Shown in pieces: positions 46,357-56,458 of a DNA stretch of 64,000 nucleotides. The DNA is from Volvariella volvacea V23 (taxonomy: Eukaryota; Basidiomycota; Agaricomycetes; Agaricales; Pluteaceae). The stretch covers positions 62,001 to 126,000 of the forward strand of contig KB722765.1 of NCBI GenBank assembly GCA_000349905.1. The letters are read 5' to 3'. A program made the position numbers and the translations under genes. Under the pieces are notes generated by a model. The model was not told where the DNA came from and ran no database searches. It saw nothing but the letters and a program-made list of their open reading frames with translations. Numbering within the stretch: the stretch's first letter is position 1; every line of letters begins with the position of its first letter.

Positions 46357-47562
46357 TCAAACAGCGATGCCACGGAACGCACGCGTCTGCCCCTGCATCC
46401 TCGCAATCTGCCCAGTCGTAAACTCCAGCCTACACGCATCCGGGATATAGTCCATGTAATTATCTAAATTTCAGACACCCTCAGGATACCGCTTAAGAAA
46501 GAGAAAAACACCAGCGACTCACTGATCGTAGGCGCAACCCCACACGTAGCCTGGAACGCCTCGCACTTGCCAGTCGGATCCCGCTGGGGTGCCGTATCCG
46601 ACACAAAATCCCCCGGTGCGTTGCACCCGCCTTCAAATGTATGGAAGAGGCCGAGCCAGTGCCCGACCTCGTGGCTGAGCGTCTTGCCTTGGTTGTACTC
46701 CGGTATGGGCCCGCCGGGCAAGATGATGGGGTGGAGGAGGATGCCGTCGAGGTCTCCGACCAGTTCGAGGAACGAGGGGGGGCTTCCGACGCCGACTATA
46801 CCGAGGGGGATGAGCCTGGTACGGAGTGAGTTTGTGTGAGTGTGTGCGTTGTGCTGGGGGTATGGGTGCGACGTACGGGACAGTGTAGATGTTCAGGGTT
46901 TCTGGACCTCCGGTGCGGAAGCGGGGCGCAAAGGTATTCCACAAGGGGTCTTGAATGTCGCTATACAGTTCGATTTAATCCAATGAGCTCCCAAAGCTTT
47001 GACCCCAGAGACAAGACCTACTTTGTCAGGTTCACTCCGAGATGGAACCACTTGACATTCAAAATCCTCCGCGTACGGATATGCCTGAACTTGAACCCTG
47101 CGGGTGCAAGGTCCTGGTTGATAACCCTCATCTGCTGCTGTATAGCATCGGTTCTAAAAACCACAGTCAGCGACTCAATTTGTTGGAAAAAACTATCTAT
47201 CAGCCACTCACGGTACCCAGCCGCCCTCCCTCGTCCTGTTCGCAGCGATGATATTCCAATAGACATCTATCTCGGCCGGGCCCTGACCGCTACCACGGAA
47301 AAGACTGGGGTCGGGTCTCATTTGGTTAAAACGTTGCTCCATTCGGGCGGCATCTTCGCGGCTGACGTTGAGACCACACACGGGGCTGTTTGGGTTGCTG
47401 TACATGTAACACACCACTCAGCACGAGGGGATTGAGAACGATTCAAGGTACAACTTGCCTCGTAGACGCGTAAATGGGGACGGTGCGCTCGCTCAAAACC
47501 GCCGCATGTGCAAGAATTAGCTGGGAATAGAACACCGCGAGAAGGAACGCCGTGGAGAGCAT
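46357..47562 (-). CDS. Secreted M43 metalloprotease, copy 7
   Basis: Exons: 47459-47562, 47212-47397, 47022-47153, 46877-46960, 46523-46815 and 46357-46463, giving 301 residues, the longest copy. The signal peptide is MLSTAFLLAVFYSQLILAHA. Intron 1 appears to use a GC-AG boundary (AG|GCAAGT). Exon 2 has CGLNVSREDAARMEQRF and GPAEIDVYWNII. The zinc site HEVGHWLGLFH is at 217-227, followed by TFEGGCNAPGDFVSDTAPQ; the Met-turn is YMDY. The final residues are RAFRGIAV: the terminal Cys present in every other copy, including pseudogene 1, is replaced by Val. GATAAAAAGG upstream may act as a TATA element. It is convergent with SnoaL copy 3. An intact enzyme is expected, possibly with one disulfide changed. 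Confidence 0.9.
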
Positions 47563-50500
47563 AATGGACTTGAAGAAAAGAGAAGAGAAGGAAAACCCGA
47601 GAGAGAGTATCTGCCAGTAACAGCACAACAGCTACCCCCTCGCCTTTTTATCTTGCCTATCTACACTGGTGGCGGAACACTGGCAATCAGCCGTTCATCA
47701 AACCGGCGGGTAGTTTACAGCACGGCGCACATGTGCTCGCCTTGTGGCGATGTAACTCTCGAGGTATGTACAGTAATGCCGTTCTTTGCCGAGGCGTGAT
47801 CTCTCCTGGATGATCGTCAAGTTTGATATGGAATAGGTGGTGCAGCTGCTACGCCGTGGGCAGTCATTAACGCTGGTCCTGTATTTCGATACCGTATACG
47901 AACTCACAGCTTTGGGGCATTTCTAAATGGAAAGAAAGCACAATGATTTCGCTCGTCTGACATAGGCAACTAGATGTACACTTAGCACCACCGTACAGCA
48001 TTGACCTTATTTGACAAAGGAATATTAAGTAAACAACCCCTCGGAACGCCGGATAAACAAACAATCAAGAACGACGAGGCGGTCGACGTAAGTGATATGA
48101 CGGGTATCCCCAGGTCACGCTTTGTTGCTTATAACTCCTGCTAACCGGATGAAATATACTCGGGTGCCGCTCCATATAAATGATGGCCCTACTTGTGCCA
48201 GTGCAAGAGCTCCACTCATCGTGTCTCGCACGCATACACAGCCGCTCTTGCTATGGTATTGGAAAAACAGAGACGTCTCAATAAGCCACGGACCACGGGC
48301 TTTGAAAGGTCTCTGATGGTGCTATCACATGGCGAAAAGTGATTACTAACCATAACGCAACTGATGCCATCCATACTCTCCAGCACCTTTTTTGTTCTAT
48401 CATTCCATCACTTTGACTGCTCCAGATTTAGGTTCGGTTGTTCGCGGAAGGCTGTGGTACAGGAGGACTTCTCGTTGCTGCTCAAGTTTTCGTCTGGATT
48501 CCGAGGCTGAACGCAGCAAATACAAACGTCGCTTTCGTTGAAGGGGGAGGACGCGCGGGTTGTATGCATGAGATTTTTGTGGGCGTTTTGGTTGTCTAGG
48601 GTTGTTGGCACGAGACCGGTACGTGGAATGGTTATGGGATATGCGCGAATTTATACGTGGAAGGCGACGTCAGACACGAGGGTGGACCGTCGAAAATATA
48701 AAATCGGCTCTGAATAATTTCAACACTTGGACACTCGACAGGAGAAAAAGAACGAAAAGATGTGATAGGGTTGGTTGGAATTCGTCTGTGCGTCATTCCG
48801 TGGGTGGTTATTTCGCTGGGGAGAACCGCTGTCGAGGGTGTTCGATATCAGTTTGAGGAAGTCGAAATAATGGCGTTGACGAAAGGAAGAAAGGAAGGGG
48901 GAAAAGGTTCATTTTGAGTCCTGGATCGGGAGAGAACTTTCGAACGGTGAGTGGACACATTTTTCGTTCACGATATGTCAGGTGGTTAGTGGCACTCACT
49001 AGGTGAGTACCTCGAGGCCCTATTCAGGGGCGAAGATCGTGTTTTCATTCTCCAGTGAGACAACAGCGGAGGTAAGCGAAACGTTAGACCGTCACCGGAA
49101 AGGATAGAGCTAAACATCCAAGGATTGAATACTGTACAAAGTCCACGACGCTAGAAGCTGGGATCGAAACTCAACTCATCACAGGGCTGTTTTCACTTTT
49201 CGACCTGCGACTAGGTCGAATTTGGAACAGCCTTGTAATGGGTGATTATCACCCCATGCCTGCCAATGTGCCCGGTTGGACATTGGTCTATAGACTTGGC
49301 AAAAAATTTTGCCTTCTGTGGCTGTCTCCATGTTAGAAGACGCGAGGCACACATATCGTGTCCTCTAATATCTTGCGGAGTGTCATATGGCTCTGGCACA
49401 GTATTCATCAAATACTTCGTGGATGGACTTGAGAGAAGAAAACTCACGTACTTACAGGACCTCGTAACCTAAACCGTTGCGCTCACGACACAGAATGACG
49501 CAGGAGGACGAATATCGCTGTTGACAGTAAGTACCCATGCCCCTTGTTATCCTTCTCACCGGTAACCTTTTGGGAAGCCTCCAATCTCAAGATGTCGCCA
49601 TCAAAACGCCACTGCGGCTTTACGTTTGAAAGATACGAACGGTCCAGAGCGAAGCTGTAAATGGCACGAGGGATGCTTCATTGCACCTTGAGCGCCGTCA
49701 ATATATCTGTCTATGGAAGTGTCCAACCTGTCGAAATATCATTATTATGGGTCATGAGAAGGGCTCCTTATGCACTCGCATGCCTCGTCCTTTTCTGTTC
49801 CGACATCTACTGGACAGTGGGCGACATTGAGATTCAAGTTGTTGAGATGATCTCGATCATCGAGGAGACCGGGGCCAGGAGCTTCGTGACGTGATGTGAC
49901 CGTCAACAGACAGCTCCACGACCATCGTCAAACCAGCGCCTATATGACCTGCGGCATAAGTTCTGTTGTCATCCGTGCGGCGCTGGGTGTTGGCATATCC
50001 TCGCGCAGTATCTCGTCTGTGAGCATGGCTTGGTTATTGCCGTGATCCGGACGTCTCGAGAGGACCTCTGTTGGCAGTGACAGCGGTGAGCGTAAGCTAC
50101 TTCTCAACCCTTCTAGATTCAATTTGTCCGACTACCCTTCACCGAAGCCTCTCGACGCGCTCTGGCGCTTGATGTGCGCTCTGCCCAGTCCAACACTGCA
50201 ACCCCAGAGAGGCCTGAGTATTGCGCATCGATATAACGAACGAATGAACAGAACAAAGGGGAAGGGAAGTCAGGGCAATCCGATCGTCCACAGCGACAAA
50301 ATGCGCACAAGTCGACAGAGACGAGGCACAGGAACAGACATCTTCTGCTGCTGCGGAAGTCCTGCTCCCATTCGGGCGTGCGATTGTACCCACCAGACGC
50401 CGCTGGTTCCTATACGCACTTTCGTCCCCACATCCCTACTTTGCTGGAGCTCACTCTCTCCCTTCCCCTTTGTTTCTCTCTTTCCTGTTCTCGTCTAACG

Positions 50501-52048
50501 TCCTCAGCTTCTGCAACGCTGACAGCAGCTTCGCGCGCATACCCCACCTCCGACACAAAGCACGGTCCGATGAAAACTACGTCTCCTTCTGCACCTAGAA
50601 ACGCCTTCTTCAATCAGACGACCGAGCCGTGCTCTTCACCGCAAGCTAGCACCATATACGCCGCCGTCCTGCAAGTCGTTGACTAGGATAACGCACGGAT
50701 CCGACGAGGTGTATTTTGGTAGGACCTCACTCATCAGCTCAACAGCGTTTTGATTCATCACATAGACCGACTCCCAGCGTCGTTTCGTTCTGTCCGGGTT
50801 CGAGATCGGAATCATTATGGATGCGGATTAAAGTACGCATGCACATACCACTTTGAAAGCTTGATGACGTTGGTCCTCTCCACCAGATGCCCAGCTACCT
50901 AATCTCGATCGAGAAGGACCGCCACGAGAAACGACAGCTGCGCAGCGCTTGCAGTCGTATTTGAGTTCACTATAGTCATCCCTAGGTCCCGCCCAATCGG
51001 ATCATTGCTCGTGGGTAAGCTCGCATATAGTGGAACTCGTCCGATGGTCGTGGAAGGTAAGCACTGTCGCAATGCTACAGTACATGCAGATAGCTCAACT
51101 CGATCCCGATTCTCAACCCATGACGCCACTACTGCTCCAGGACTCGAATCCGATCGGCTCATCGTATCAGAGGTGTCCACAAGTGTCCAGGAAAAGGGCG
51201 ATACCACGACTTGCCGTCGGAACCGCTTCAATGCGTCGCGGTGGTCTCAGCCGAGTTGCACCAACAAGGCATATTCGCTTTTGTGTGCTGGTATAGATTC
51301 TCGTACGTACTGCGATGAATTGTAATCTACAGTCGATCGGTGTGCATCTTGGTGCGAGACAAAGTGCGAGTGCATGGGCGTAGTGAGGGTGAGGTACGTG
51401 TTGGGTAGGGCATGCCATAGGTCATCAAACGGCGGTGGCCATTCACGAAAAGTGGAGTACGCGAGGTGCAGGGGAGGGAGGCCTTGGCGTTTCTTTGTGA
51501 CTGGTAACGAGATAGGAAAGTCGAACTGACGGACCGAGGCTGCTTATTGTTGACTCCACTGGCAATGAGCTCTTTTTCCGAGTCGATTTGGGTCGTATTC
51601 CGAATCGTGCTGAATCTACGCCGGCATTTCAATACGAACGCAAAGATACGAGTGAGCTATAGCACTCCCAGTCTGCTGATAAGTTGATAGTGACATACGT
51701 GTTGAAGCTCGACAACAAGCCCCCAAGACCTACAACTACTTTTGGGATTGTTTGTGCTTAGGACCTGTAATCAATAATAATATATACGACCATTTTGGGG
51801 AATCGAAAGCTGATCCTTTTGCCATTTAGGAGTGGTATAATAGTGAAATTGTGTTTGTTTGGTACATTATGTTTTCGATAAGTGGATGCATGACGTGCCT
51901 TCTGGCATTGCTTCATAGACCTCTCAAAGACATTGAAATTAAAAGAACATGCGTTAGTATCATAGATAGCTACTATCGTCCCCCTGGGTATTCACCCTCT
52001 ATACACCGTGGTGCTACTGCTCTAAGTGCAAGCCCAACGAACATACAC
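47563..52048. other. Long intergenic stretch containing the left inverted-repeat arm
   Basis: No recognisable gene from 47.6 to 52.0 kb. The left arm of a diverged inverted repeat occupies about 49.45-50.79 kb. Within it, the minus strand near 50640-50760 has a protein-like frame (NAVELMSEVLPKYTSSD, then CVILVNDLQDGGVYGAS), and the right arm has a degraded version. The arms may therefore derive from a decayed coding segment of unknown family. Confidence 0.4.
49450..50790 (+). repeat. Left arm of large inverted repeat
   Basis: Aligned by eye to the reverse complement of about 54180-55480. Shared strings include TCACGAC.CAGAATGAC, GGTAACC.TTTGGG, CGTCTATGGAAGTG, GGTCATGAGAAGGG, CTTCGTGACGTGA, ACCTGCGGCA.AAGTTCTGTTGT, GCAGCTTCGCGCGCATA, GCTCTTCACC and AACTCAACAGCG.T.TGATTCATC (one or two mismatches each). 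Divergence is considerable with many indels, so the duplication is not recent. Confidence 0.8.
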
Positions 52049-53134
52049 CTACTTTGATCCCTCCTTTCCCTTGACAAAGATCCACGAGATGGCGATTAGC
52101 ACTCGCATTCCAACGCCAACACCCAATGTTCCAGCTGCACCGATCTTCCCGACGAGGGCTCGGCCGATAAAACCGCCGAGGAAGAGGGCGCCGGCGGCGA
52201 GGACCTTGTGGTCGCGGGAGATGACCTTGTTTCGCAGCTTGAAGAGACGGGGGTCGGACATGAGCTCGACCCAGACGGTCGTTAGGACGACTGATGACGG
52301 CAGTGGCAGCAGCAACGAGAATGAAAAAAATGGCGAGGATGCGGTTGGTAGCAACAGCGATGACATCAATCAGTACGAGGCTTGCATCACAATGGCGCCA
52401 TCACTCACTGGTCGTCCCGAATTGGGTGTTCACCCTCTTGCCCAAGATGCCCTGCACGCCCAGACTCGCGCTCATAAACGCGATGGCGACAAACGAGAGC
52501 GTGTTCGTCCACGAGGGCTCCTCCCGCTCGCTCGCGATACTCGGCTGGCCGCTCTTCCATATCGTCAGCGCGGCGGCCATGGTGAGGAGGGCTTGGAGAA
52601 GCGTGCCGACGACGAGCCAGCTGCGCTTGAGGGGGCCGACGCGGTCGCCGATGCGGCCTACGAAGGCGCCGAGGTTGAAGCTGATGAGGGAGGTCAGGGC
52701 CTGTTGGTCTGCGCGGTGGAAGGTGTGGTCCTGGAGTTCGCGGGGGCCCTCGAAGAGGCGGGCGATGGCGAGAGCGAGCTGGAGGGCCGGGGAGGGTGGG
52801 TGTGAGGGCTAGAGGTGCTGTGGAGTGGAGGCTGGACTTGCCTGGCAAAAGTTTCCGGTTTGGAAACCGCACCATACGAAGATGGCAGAGAAGGAGATGA
52901 CGTCTCTGTCGAGGCATTAGGGGCGTCGATGGAGCAGGAGCTGTAGACTCACATGTATCCGGTCATGAAGCAGTACGCTGCTAGAGGCCCCGTTGCGTCC
53001 GCTGGGTCGATATCCGAGTTGAGATACTCCCAGAACGACTTTTGCTGTACTCCTCGTCCGCCCTCTGCATCCGTCCGTCTAAATTCGGCGGTCATTGTCT
53101 CATTCGACGGCGCCTTGGACATATCTTGGGACAT
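52049..53134 (-). CDS. DUF1275 (YoaK-like) integral membrane protein
   Basis: Multi-pass membrane protein of the DUF1275 family; possible transporter, function unknown. Exons: 52953-53134, 52842-52905, 52409-52778 and 52049-52290, giving 285 residues. An N-terminal cytosolic stretch (SFWEYLNSDIDP) is followed by YCFMTGYIDVISFSAIFVWC and FQTGNFCQLALAIARL, the hallmark of the family in fungi. Further helices are at SLISFNLGAFVGRIGDRVGP, LVVGTLLQALLTMAAAL, LGVQGILGKRVNTQFGTT, VLTTVWVELMSDPRLF, AAGALFLGGFIGRAL and GMRVLIAISWIFV. Intron 2 is GC-AG (CAG|GCAAGT); intron 1 is only 47 nt. The start at 53134 is the first Met; a second Met 13 codons later is possible. The gene lies alone between the two arms of the large inverted repeat. 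Confidence 0.88.
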
Positions 53135-54179
53135 CGACTACGAGCGCACGAAACACAAGGAGAAACGACGAGGGAGGGGAAGGGTTGAGGAGCAGGAGAA
53201 TGAGAACCGGCGGTGAAAATATAGTGGCATGCAGAAAGAGGCGAGCTTGGCGCTGCGTCAATTGCAAGCGGCTGTCCGCTCCGGACCTTCTCGAACGTTC
53301 CCACGGTCGACCCTCCCCTCTAATCCCGAGCCAGGTCGCTCTTGGCTCGCGGGCGCACGCTGCTGGCGTTTCTTCCCCCAACGTTCGAGCGTGGGCAGTG
53401 ACAGATCGGTGTCTTGTGCTGCCATGCAGACGCCCAATGTCGGGATGTCAGCTCGCCGTTTGGCCCATATGCCCCCGCATAAACTACGCCCTGAGCATCG
53501 CACTCCAGAGTCGAGTCTCAAGTGGCGGTTCTCGCGTTCATTACCGGGACGTGGACGCGACATCGCTAACGATCGCACACCGGAAGGCTGTCGTCCGATG
53601 GCTTGGCTGCGGTGAATCGTCAGAAGTCGGGGTCTTCTTCGGGGTTCAATGGACGCTCGTTATGTAGCATGGCTGTCCGAGTCGGACCGTCCAGCGTTCC
53701 CACCCGTCCGTAAGTCCTCAACGAGCCCCCGAAATGAGACCAATCTGCTCAACACGTTTTCAGGTTGTAACCTTTTTAAGATAATCGATGCTGTTCAACG
53801 GCCACTTGGCATTTGGAGCAGGGCGACAGGCCCCATTCCCATCGATTGACAGAACGTCGAAATCCCTCAGGCTAGCGGTGTCAGCGGCCTCACAGAACCT
53901 GGAAATGCGACTCCCGAATCGACGTGGCATGCTTATCTACGAAAGCTTTGCCTTTTCCGTTCTCCTGCGGATACGATAGCGCCCTGACTGTTCATTCGCT
54001 CACGCTAAATCCCCACAATCTGTGCATTGGCGATCTTATCTGCATCCCCCCCGGAAACTCCTATTATCGCCATCCTTAGTGATATTCCTTGCGGCGTAGA
54101 CGAACTGTTGAAGCCTGATAAATCCAAGTAACGTGCACGAAACCGAGCGTCTGAGGTTTGCTGTTCCGGTCGTCAATAA

Positions 54180-55480
54180 GTTTCGTCTATGCGATGAATC
54201 AGAGCGCTGTTGAGTTGATGAGCAGAGTTCTAGAGTACTTCTGAGGATGGACATTGGTCGACAACTTCTACACCTCGTCCATGCCTTTCCGCATTCCATT
54301 CCCACCAAAATACAGCTAATTGAAGCGGTACCGATAATCTGTTATCCGAGTCTACGGTTTGCAAGACGGTACAGTGCTAGCCTGTGGTGAAGAGCATGGC
54401 CTACCCATCTGAATGGAGAAGGCGTTTTAGGCGGAGAAGGAGATGCAGTTCTTATGAGACCACGCTAATGTCGAGATTGACATGGTTCTTTAACAAGGAT
54501 TGGCGCACGTGAGATATGCGCGCGAAGCTGCGAGTGCTGCAAAGGCGGTCCTAGAGAGAGGATGCGAGACGAGACGAGAGGAATACAAAGAAGAGAAAAA
54601 AAGGGGAAGGGAGCGAGTGAGCCGCAGCAAAGTAGTGATATGGCGATGAAACTGCGTACCGGAGCCACCAGCGTCTGTTGGATAAATCCAATAAGCCAAC
54701 ATCTGCCAGTTCCTGCATGAACTCCAACTCCCAACAGACCAGTGATGCACATTCTTATTGAACACGAACCTACCGGCATTTCTCAACAATCGAGTCCGAA
54801 TCTCATCCTACCAATGCATCTCTCTTGTCATGCCTAAAGACGAGATACTGCACCCAGCGCCGCATGGACATCACGGACACAGATAATGCTGTCCTAGGTT
54901 CAACACACGCACCTTGTGCAATGGGCAAAGGAGACATGATTGAACCACGGACACAACAGAACTTGTGCCGCAGGTCATATAGGCGCTGGTTCGACGCTGG
55001 CGATGGCGGTGGGCAAATGGAACGACGCCGGAAGTCAGCTGACGGTCACGTCACGAAGTGCCTGGTTTGCAATCTCTGATCTCTTTGTTGCCCAGCTCGT
55101 GAGCGCAAGTCGTCCGCTGTCCAGTGGATCTCGGGACAGGAAAGGATGAAGCACGTGAGTGCGTCACGACCCCTTCTCATGACCAATAATGACATTTTGA
55201 CAGGCAGAGGTGGGCACTTCCATAGACGGCGTTCAAGGTGCAGTGAAGGCATCCCTCATGCCATCGACAGCTGCGCTCTGGACTGTTCGAATTTGTCAAA
55301 TGTAGAGCCGTAGTGGCGTGGCGACAGCGACAGCTTGGACGATTGCAAGTTCCCCAAAGGGGTACCAGCGAAGAGGAGGACAACAGGAGACGCATGGCGG
55401 CTTTGTGCCAACGGCGGTATTTGCACTCCCGAGTCATTCTGCGTCGTGAACGTACCGGCCCAGCTCACAAGGTCTCGTGA
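54180..55480 (-). repeat. Right arm of large inverted repeat
   Basis: Reverse-complement counterpart of about 49450-50790, with the same order of shared strings along the arm. It carries an additional stretch of about 80-90 bp near 54220-54310 that the left arm lacks. The arms are separated by about 3.4 kb holding the DUF1275 gene. Confidence 0.8.
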
Positions 55481-56383
55481 GCGTGCGGTTTCCTTCGTTC
55501 ACGCCCACCTCCTGGACACGCTGCGGAGGTGATGGTACGGGAAAAATGGCCGCACAGCTACACTGTGTGTCGGTGGTGCGCCATATTCAATCCTTTTCGC
55601 ATCATCGTGGAAGCCTGCATATATGGGATAGCCCGAGTATCGTCAGGGGAGCCAACCGTCAAGGGTATCCAAAGGGGGGTTGTATCAAAACGCACGAGCA
55701 CTAGAATGGTAAAAGGGGGACAACGTGGGTTGACGAGGACACGGCCAAGCTTGACTCCATCCTAGTCCCAGGCTCGCTCACAGACGGCACTGCTGCACAT
55801 GCAGTGCCAGACGAGGACCGTAAGACGCTTGCCAGGCGAGGTGGGAGTGGGGAGTGGTGGGTGTGAGACGGGGTGTTGATGTCTGGAGGATAGGAGTAAG
55901 AAAAGGCGGTTGGGGTATCGGTGTGGTGATGGGGGATTTATACGCAGGCTTGGGAGAAGCCGGTGGGCGTGCATAGCGAGGTGGGTGTCACGGCTTCTCG
56001 TCGATGCACACCCCAACGGACGAGGGACGGTGTGAGGATAACGATAGATCTCGCTTTGTGACGTCGTCTTGACCAACACTGTTGTTAGCGCGCGTATATC
56101 GGATCGCCTTGAGGCGTAGCGCCATCACAGATGCGCTTGACATCCGTCGTTCCGAACACCTCGCTCAGCTCACAACGCGTGCATTCAACGATGGACCCGA
56201 GATAGATGGTTATAGCACGACGTCAGTCAACTCTAAGACAATGACACGCGCTGGACGAGGAGCTTCGTTGACTCGCTGCCACCAAGAGTTGGCATGCTGA
56301 CGTTAGATTCTGATGGCCAGCACGGAAGCTCCTTTCTTATTCGCCTCCTAGAGGCGTGCTCTAACGTATTGAAGTATATAAAC

Positions 56384-56391
56384 TCGTCGCC
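56384..56391 (+). promoter_or_regulatory. TATA box of DUF2235 gene
   Basis: TATATAAA lies 68 bp upstream of the ATG at 56459, with pyrimidine-rich sequence between. Confidence 0.55.
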
Positions 56392-56458
56392 CCTGCTCTT
56401 CTCTCCTCATCCCTCTCGCACCCTCTCGCGATTGCTTTGCGTCTATATCCTAGCTGGC

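Larger units (their letters stand above)
53135..56458. other. Intergenic stretch containing the right inverted-repeat arm
   Basis: 53.1-54.1 kb has no recognised gene despite several 60-190-codon frames. The right repeat arm spans about 54.18-55.48 kb. From 55.5 to 56.46 kb nothing is recognised except the TATA element of the hydrolase gene. Confidence 0.35.

Noticed and set aside
55256..55468. Minus-strand frame in the right repeat arm that looks slightly pirin-like (VVLLFAGTPLG)
   Set aside because: The match is a few residues long, the rest of the cupin domain is missing, and the left arm has stops in the same place.
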